Assembly: GCF_003669015.1 (NCBI RefSeq)
Contig: NZ_CP033069.1
Span: 871,001 to 935,000, forward strand
DNA from: Acidovorax sp. 1608163
GTDB taxonomy: Bacteria; Pseudomonadota; Gammaproteobacteria; Burkholderiales; Burkholderiaceae_C
Length of the DNA stretch: 64,000 nucleotides
Direction: 5' to 3'
Under the pieces are notes generated by a model, which ran no database searches, was not told the DNA's origin, and saw only the letters and a program-made list of their open reading frames with translations. Shown here one piece after another: positions 60,392 to 64,000 of the stretch. Numbering within the stretch: the first letter of the stretch is position 1; the number at the start of each line of letters is the position of its first letter. A program made the translations under genes and the position numbers.

Positions 60392-61225
60392 ATGACCTTG
60401 CACATCCAAGCCCTGGGCCCTGCCATTGGCGCCCTTGTCACCGGCATCGACCTGACCCAGCCCGTGAGCGACGCCCAGCGCGATGCGCTGCTGGCCGGGC
60501 TGCTCCAGCACCATGTGCTGTTCTTTGAGAACCAGCCCGTCACCCCCGTGCAGCAGCGCGACCTGGCGCGGCGCTTTGGCGAGTTGCACATCCACCCGGT
60601 GTACCCCACGCACCCGGACGCGGTGGAAATCATCGTGCTGGACACCGATGACAACAACCCGCCCGACAACGACAACTGGCACACCGACGTGACCTTCATC
60701 GACAAGCCGCCCATGGGTGCGCTGCTGTCGGCGCGGCACCTGCCGCCCTCGGGCGGCGACACGCTGTGGGCCAGCGGCATTGCGGCGTACGAGGCGCTGT
60801 CAGAGCCGCTGCGCAAGTTTCTCGACCCGCTGCACGCCGAGCACAGCTTTGTGCAGTCGTTCCCTGCCTGGCGCTATGCCCGCACGCCTGAGGAGCGCAA
60901 GGTGTGGGAGAGCGCTGCGGCCAAGTACCCCGACATTCCGCACCCCGTGGTGCGCACCCACCCTGTCAGCGGCAAGCGCGGCCTGTTCGTCAACGAAGGC
61001 TTCACCAGCCGCATCGTGGAGCTGGACAAGAAGGAGAGCGACGCGATCCTGGCCTTCTTGCGGGTGCACATCGCCAAGCCCGAATTCACCGTGCGCTGGC
61101 GCTGGAAGCCCTACGACCTGGCCTTTTGGGACAACCGCCTGACCCAGCACTACGCCACGGTGGACTACCTGCCCCACCGCCGCGTGATGCACCGCGCCAC
61201 CGTACTGGGCGACGTGCCGTACTGA
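60392..61225 (+). CDS. tauD: Taurine dioxygenase
   Basis: A 277-residue Fe(II)/2-oxoglutarate dioxygenase, about the length of E. coli TauD (283). HxD ligands are His97 and Asp99 in DNWHTDVTF, the distal His is in NRLTQHYATVDY, and the 2-oxoglutarate Arg is in RRVMHRATV. IGALVTGIDLTQPVS and FVNEGFTSRI agree with TauD. It turns taurine into aminoacetaldehyde and sulfite. It shares a promoter region with tauABC. Confidence 0.92.
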   Translation: MTLHIQALGPAIGALVTGIDLTQPVSDAQRDALLAGLLQHHVLFFENQPVTPVQQRDLARRFGELHIHPVYPTHPDAVEIIVLDTDDNNPPDNDNWHTDVTFIDKPPMGALLSARHLPPSGGDTLWASGIAAYEALSEPLRKFLDPLHAEHSFVQSFPAWRYARTPEERKVWESAAAKYPDIPHPVVRTHPVSGKRGLFVNEGFTSRIVELDKKESDAILAFLRVHIAKPEFTVRWRWKPYDLAFWDNRLTQHYATVDYLPHRRVMHRATVLGDVPY

Positions 61226-61245
61226 ATCGGCTCGCCACTCATTGC

Positions 61246-61303
61246 TATGAAATGAATAGCTGCTTGCGCTTGATAGATAAGCGCTAGAGCCTGTTTTTAT
61301 TGA
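61246..61303. repeat. AGCGCT-hairpin intergenic repeat, copy 5
   Basis: TTGCGCTTGAT-AGATAAGCGCTAG (61264-61287), preceded by AAATGAATAGCT and followed by a T-run (CTGTTTTTATTG). It lies after tauD and before a co-directional rhodanese gene and may end tauD transcription. Confidence 0.7.
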
Positions 61304-61313
61304 AAGCCACCCC

Positions 61314-61793
61314 ATGACCACCGCACAGGACACTCTGACCCTCGCCCCAGAACTGCAAACCCTCCACACTGCTGCCCAGGCCGAGGGCCTGACCTACGCC
61401 GGTGGCGTGCCCCCCGTACTGGCCTGGCGCCTGGTGCAGGCCAACCAGGCCGTGCTGGTGGACGTGCGATCGAGCGAAGAGCGCAAGTTTGTGGGCCATG
61501 TGCCCGGCAGCCTGCACGTGGCCTGGGCTACCGGCACAGCGCTGGTGCGCAACCCGCGCTTTGTGCGCGAGCTGGAAGCCAAGCTGGCCAAAGACGGCGG
61601 CAAGGACGCCGCCGTGCTGCTGCTGTGCCGCAGCGGCAAGCGCTCGGTGCTGGCGGCAGAGGCCGCAGCCGCTGCCGGGTTTGCCCATGTCTTCAATGTG
61701 CTGGAAGGCTTTGAGGGCGAGATCGACGCGCAACTGCACCGGGGCGGCAGCGACGGCTGGCGCTTTCACGGCCTGCCCTGGGTGCAGGACTGA
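61314..61793 (+). CDS. Single-domain rhodanese of the encapsulin locus
   Basis: A 159-residue rhodanese. The active-site loop is LLCRSGKRS with Cys105; LVDVRSSEERKFVGHVPGSLHVAW and GFAHVFNVLEGFEGEID are the standard flanking parts. It would move sulfane sulfur from a donor to an acceptor thiol. It lies 23 bases before the serine acetyltransferase gene, followed by an XRE gene and the encapsulin shell gene. Rhodaneses of this kind are known neighbours of family 2A encapsulins. Confidence 0.9.
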   Translation: MTTAQDTLTLAPELQTLHTAAQAEGLTYAGGVPPVLAWRLVQANQAVLVDVRSSEERKFVGHVPGSLHVAWATGTALVRNPRFVRELEAKLAKDGGKDAAVLLLCRSGKRSVLAAEAAAAAGFAHVFNVLEGFEGEIDAQLHRGGSDGWRFHGLPWVQD

Positions 61794-61816
61794 CGGATTA
61801 CACCAAGGGCAAGACA

Positions 61817-62749
61817 ATGGCCATTTTTGACATTGAACAGATCGTGCAATCGCTGCACGGCGTGCGCCGCGACTGGCGCGATGCGCAAAAGCGATCGCAG
61901 GAGCCCGGCGGGCGCGAGTTTCCGTCGCGCGATGCGTTGGCGCGGGTGGTAGAGCAGCTCAAGGGCGCGCTCTTTCCCATGCGGCTGGGCCCGCCCGACT
62001 TGCGCCAGGAGAGCGAAGACTTCTACGTGGCCCACACGCTGGACGCCGCCTTGCACACCCTGCATGCGCAGATGGTGCTGGAGCTGAAATACGGCGCACG
62101 CCACCAGCCGCGCGACACCCAGGACGTGGAGCAGCAGGCCCTGAAGGCCGCGCAGGACCTGGCCCAGTCGCTGCCCGACATCCGCCGCTTGCTCGACAGC
62201 GATGTGCTGGCCGCCTACCAGGGCGACCCGGCGGCGGGCAGTGTGGACGAGGTGCTGCTGTGCTACCCCGGCGTGCTGGCCATGATCCACCACCGCATTG
62301 CGCACCGCCTGTACCTGCTGGGGCTGCCGCTGCTCGCGCGCATCGTGTCGGAGCTGGCGCACAGCCAGACGGGCATTGACATCCACCCCGGCGCGCAGAT
62401 TGGCGCGGGCTTTTTCATCGACCACGGCACCGGCGTGGTGATTGGCGAGACGGCGGTGATTGGCAAGCGCGTGCGCCTGTACCAGGCGGTGACGCTGGGG
62501 GCCAAGCGCTTTCCGACCGATGCCGATGGCGTGCTGCAAAAGGGCCTGCCGCGCCACCCGCTGGTGCAGGACGACGTGGTCATCTACGCGGGCGCCACCA
62601 TTTTGGGCCGCGTCACGCTGGGCAAGGGGGCGGTGATTGGCGGCAACGTGTGGGTTACGCACGACGTGCCTGCGGGCGGCCATGTCACGCAGGCCAGCGC
62701 GCAGGCGTCGGGGCGCTTCCCGTCCATCCTGGCCGAGGTGGCGCTGTGA
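61817..62749 (+). CDS. epsC: Serine O-acetyltransferase
   Basis: A 310-residue serine acetyltransferase of the EpsC type. The N-terminal 170 residues are the helical domain. The hexapeptide-repeat left-handed beta-helix follows (IDIHPGAQIGAGFFIDHGTGVVIGETAVIGKRVRLYQAVTLG), with the catalytic His in IDHGTG, and ends with IGGNVWVTHDVPAGG. It makes O-acetylserine, the carbon acceptor in cysteine synthesis and an inducer of CysB. The homologue SrpH accompanies the SrpI encapsulin in cyanobacteria. The stop overlaps the XRE gene start (GTGA). Confidence 0.93.
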   Translation: MAIFDIEQIVQSLHGVRRDWRDAQKRSQEPGGREFPSRDALARVVEQLKGALFPMRLGPPDLRQESEDFYVAHTLDAALHTLHAQMVLELKYGARHQPRDTQDVEQQALKAAQDLAQSLPDIRRLLDSDVLAAYQGDPAAGSVDEVLLCYPGVLAMIHHRIAHRLYLLGLPLLARIVSELAHSQTGIDIHPGAQIGAGFFIDHGTGVVIGETAVIGKRVRLYQAVTLGAKRFPTDADGVLQKGLPRHPLVQDDVVIYAGATILGRVTLGKGAVIGGNVWVTHDVPAGGHVTQASAQASGRFPSILAEVAL

Positions 62750-63015
62750 CCACGCTCGTCAAAGGCTTTGGCATTGCGGTGCGCCAGTCGCGCGAGGCGC
62801 AGGGCTGGTCGCAAGAGCGGCTGGCCGAGCAGTCGGACCTCAACCGCTCGTATGTGGGCGAGATCGAGCGCGGCAGCGTCATCGCATCCCTGCACACCGT
62901 CGAAAAACTGGCCGGTGCATTGGGCGTGGCGCCCTCGGTGCTGGTCACACGCGGCGAGTCCGTGCACCAGAGGCAACTGGTGCGCGGCCTGCAGTTGGCG
63001 GCTATAGCCTGTTGA
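62746..63015 (+). CDS. XRE-family transcriptional regulator
   Basis: An 89-residue single-domain helix-turn-helix protein: VRQSREAQGWSQERLAEQSDLNRSYVGEIERGSV, then LHTVEKLAGALGV. It starts with GTG in a four-base overlap with the acetyltransferase stop. It is placed directly before the encapsulin gene, whose 153-bp upstream region contains a 13-bp palindrome, so control of the shell gene and its cargo is inferred. Confidence 0.85.
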   Translation: MTTLVKGFGIAVRQSREAQGWSQERLAEQSDLNRSYVGEIERGSVIASLHTVEKLAGALGVAPSVLVTRGESVHQRQLVRGLQLAAIAC

Positions 63016-63032
63016 AGCGGGGCGCTGGAGCT

Positions 63033-63049
63033 TTGACACTGCAGCAGTG
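63033..63049 (+). promoter_or_regulatory. TTGACA with overlapping palindrome before the encapsulin gene
   Basis: TTGACA at 63033-63038 looks like a -35 element. CACTGCAGCAGTG (63037-63049) is a perfect palindrome around one central base and overlaps it by two bases. The adjacent XRE protein is the likely binder. A long T-rich leader (63123-63149) follows before the GGAG ribosome site at 63158. Confidence 0.45.
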
Positions 63050-63168
63050 ACTGGCTGGCCTGTGCGCACCCTGGTCTGCACTGAGAGGTGGGGATGTGGG
63101 GCGCTGTATCGGGCGGGCGGGTTTTCTGATTTTTTTCTTGTTTGTTTTCAACCTCACGGAGTATTCAC

Positions 63169-64000
63169 ATGTCGGCAACAGTGGGCGGAACCACCGCACT
63201 CAGCGATAGCGGCGCACGGCAACTCGCCAATGCAACCAAGACGGCACCCCAGCTTTCCACCATCTCGCCGCGCTGGCTCACGCACCTGCTGCAGTGGGTG
63301 CCGGTGGAGGCAGGCATCTACCGCCTGAACCAGGTCAAGAACCCCGAGGCCATCAAGGTGGCCTGCACCGCCAAGGAGAAGGAAAACCAGCTCCCCCGCA
63401 CCTTCGTCGATTACGAAGAGAACCCGCGCGAGTACTTCCTGAACGCCGTGAGCACCGTGCTGGACGTGCACACCCGCATCTCCGACCTGTACAGCAGCCC
63501 GCACGACCAGGTCAAAGAGCAGTTGCGCCTGACCATCGAGACCATCAAAGAGAACCAGGAAAGCGAGCTCATCAACAACGCCGACTACGGCCTGCTGGCG
63601 CAGGTGACAGACGAGCAGCGCATCTTCCCGCTGACAGGCGCGCCCACGCCCGACGACCTGGACGAGCTGCTGACCAAGGTGTGGAAAGAGCCCGCCTTCT
63701 TCCTGGCCCACCCGCTGGCGATTGCCGCCTTTGGCCGCGAAGCCACGCGCCGTGGCACGCCACCGCCCACGGTGAGCCTGTTTGGCTCGCAGTTCATCAC
63801 CTGGCGCGGCGTGCCGCTGATCCCCTCGGACAAGGTGCCTGTGGCCGATGGCAAGAGCAAGATCTTGCTGCTGCGCGTGGGCGACAAGCGCCAGGGCGTG
63901 GTGGGCCTGTACCAGCCGGGCCTGCCGGGCGAGCAAAGCCCCGGCCTGTCGGTGCGCTTCATGGGCATCAACAACCATGCGATTGCGTCGTACCTGATCT
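63169..64000 (+). CDS. srpI: Family 2A encapsulin shell protein (SrpI type), cut by the window end
   Basis: The first 277 residues are present; SrpI-type shells have about 310, so roughly 30 are missing. The match to Synechococcus SrpI runs throughout: ARQLANATKTAPQLSTISPRWL, LLQWVPVEAGIYRLNQVK, FVDYEENPREYFLNAV, VLDVHTRISDLYSSPHDQVKEQLRLTIE, GAPTPDDLDELLTKVWKEPAFFLAHPLAIAAFGREATRRG, SLFGSQFITWRGVPLIPSDKVP and LPGEQ...GLSVRFMGIN. The HK97-fold shell of this family encloses a cysteine desulfurase and is linked to sulfur storage. The cargo gene should lie just beyond the window. Confidence 0.95.
   Translation, partial: MSATVGGTTALSDSGARQLANATKTAPQLSTISPRWLTHLLQWVPVEAGIYRLNQVKNPEAIKVACTAKEKENQLPRTFVDYEENPREYFLNAVSTVLDVHTRISDLYSSPHDQVKEQLRLTIETIKENQESELINNADYGLLAQVTDEQRIFPLTGAPTPDDLDELLTKVWKEPAFFLAHPLAIAAFGREATRRGTPPPTVSLFGSQFITWRGVPLIPSDKVPVADGKSKILLLRVGDKRQGVVGLYQPGLPGEQSPGLSVRFMGINNHAIASYLI

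Noticed and set aside
1..64000. tRNA, rRNA genes, CRISPR arrays, riboswitches
   Set aside because: Looked for by eye on both strands; no cloverleaf, conserved rRNA segment, regularly spaced direct repeat or known aptamer core was seen.

Overview
This 64 kb window is GC-rich chromosomal DNA from a betaproteobacterium, most likely a Comamonadaceae member of the Acidovorax type. That placement is an inference from overall gene content: Bug/TctC-type binding proteins, many LysR regulators, many sulfonate-use genes, and a dispersed AGCGCT-hairpin intergenic repeat. No rRNA, tRNA, CRISPR array or intact insertion sequence was seen.

Region 1 (1-6.3 kb) is a sugar-acid catabolism cluster. It holds a Bug-type binding protein, glucarate dehydratase, a Tat-exported SMP-30/gluconolactonase, a LysR regulator and a divergent D-tartrate dehydratase. 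Two LacI-type operators 31 bp apart precede it. Region 2 (6.3-8.0 kb) has a pentapeptide-repeat protein and a TetR regulator coupled to an EmrE-type drug exporter.

Region 3 (8.2-18.3 kb) is the best candidate for an undescribed system. Eight co-directional genes with short gaps encode two membrane proteins, a helix-turn-helix protein with a degenerate STAND-like NTPase domain, and a membrane STAND-type ATPase whose periplasmic part looks like a type IV pilin head. They also encode a small acidic protein, two ankyrin proteins and a leucine-rich-repeat (LRR) protein. A paralogous LRR gene lies at 40.6-42.0 kb. The same GGAC-N5-GTCCAGTG inverted repeat sits about 107 bp before the start codon at both loci.

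Region 4 (18.3-41 kb and 47-61 kb) is a large organosulfur-scavenging island. It has seven sulfonate/taurine-type periplasmic binding proteins but only three ABC cores. Enzymes include three FMNH2-dependent monooxygenases, two TauD-type dioxygenases, a sulfatase, a thiol dioxygenase beside a four-domain rhodanese, an SfnB/DszC-like oxidase in an aldolase/dehydrogenase operon, and tauABC/tauD. A CysB/SsuR-type regulator sits in the middle. A TTTGCATATC-like box recurs in the promoter regions of these genes, often near CTTCGTTGG. A lactate-dehydrogenase-like gene with a frameshifted Bug binding protein is inserted at 53.9-57.3 kb.

Region 5 (42-45 kb) has visibly lower GC: a membrane metallopeptidase, a GspG-like protein between two membrane segments, a nucleotidyltransferase and a possible attC-like repeat. 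It looks acquired. Region 6 (61.3-64 kb) is the start of a family 2A encapsulin sulfur locus: rhodanese, serine acetyltransferase, XRE regulator and the encapsulin shell gene, which runs off the window end.
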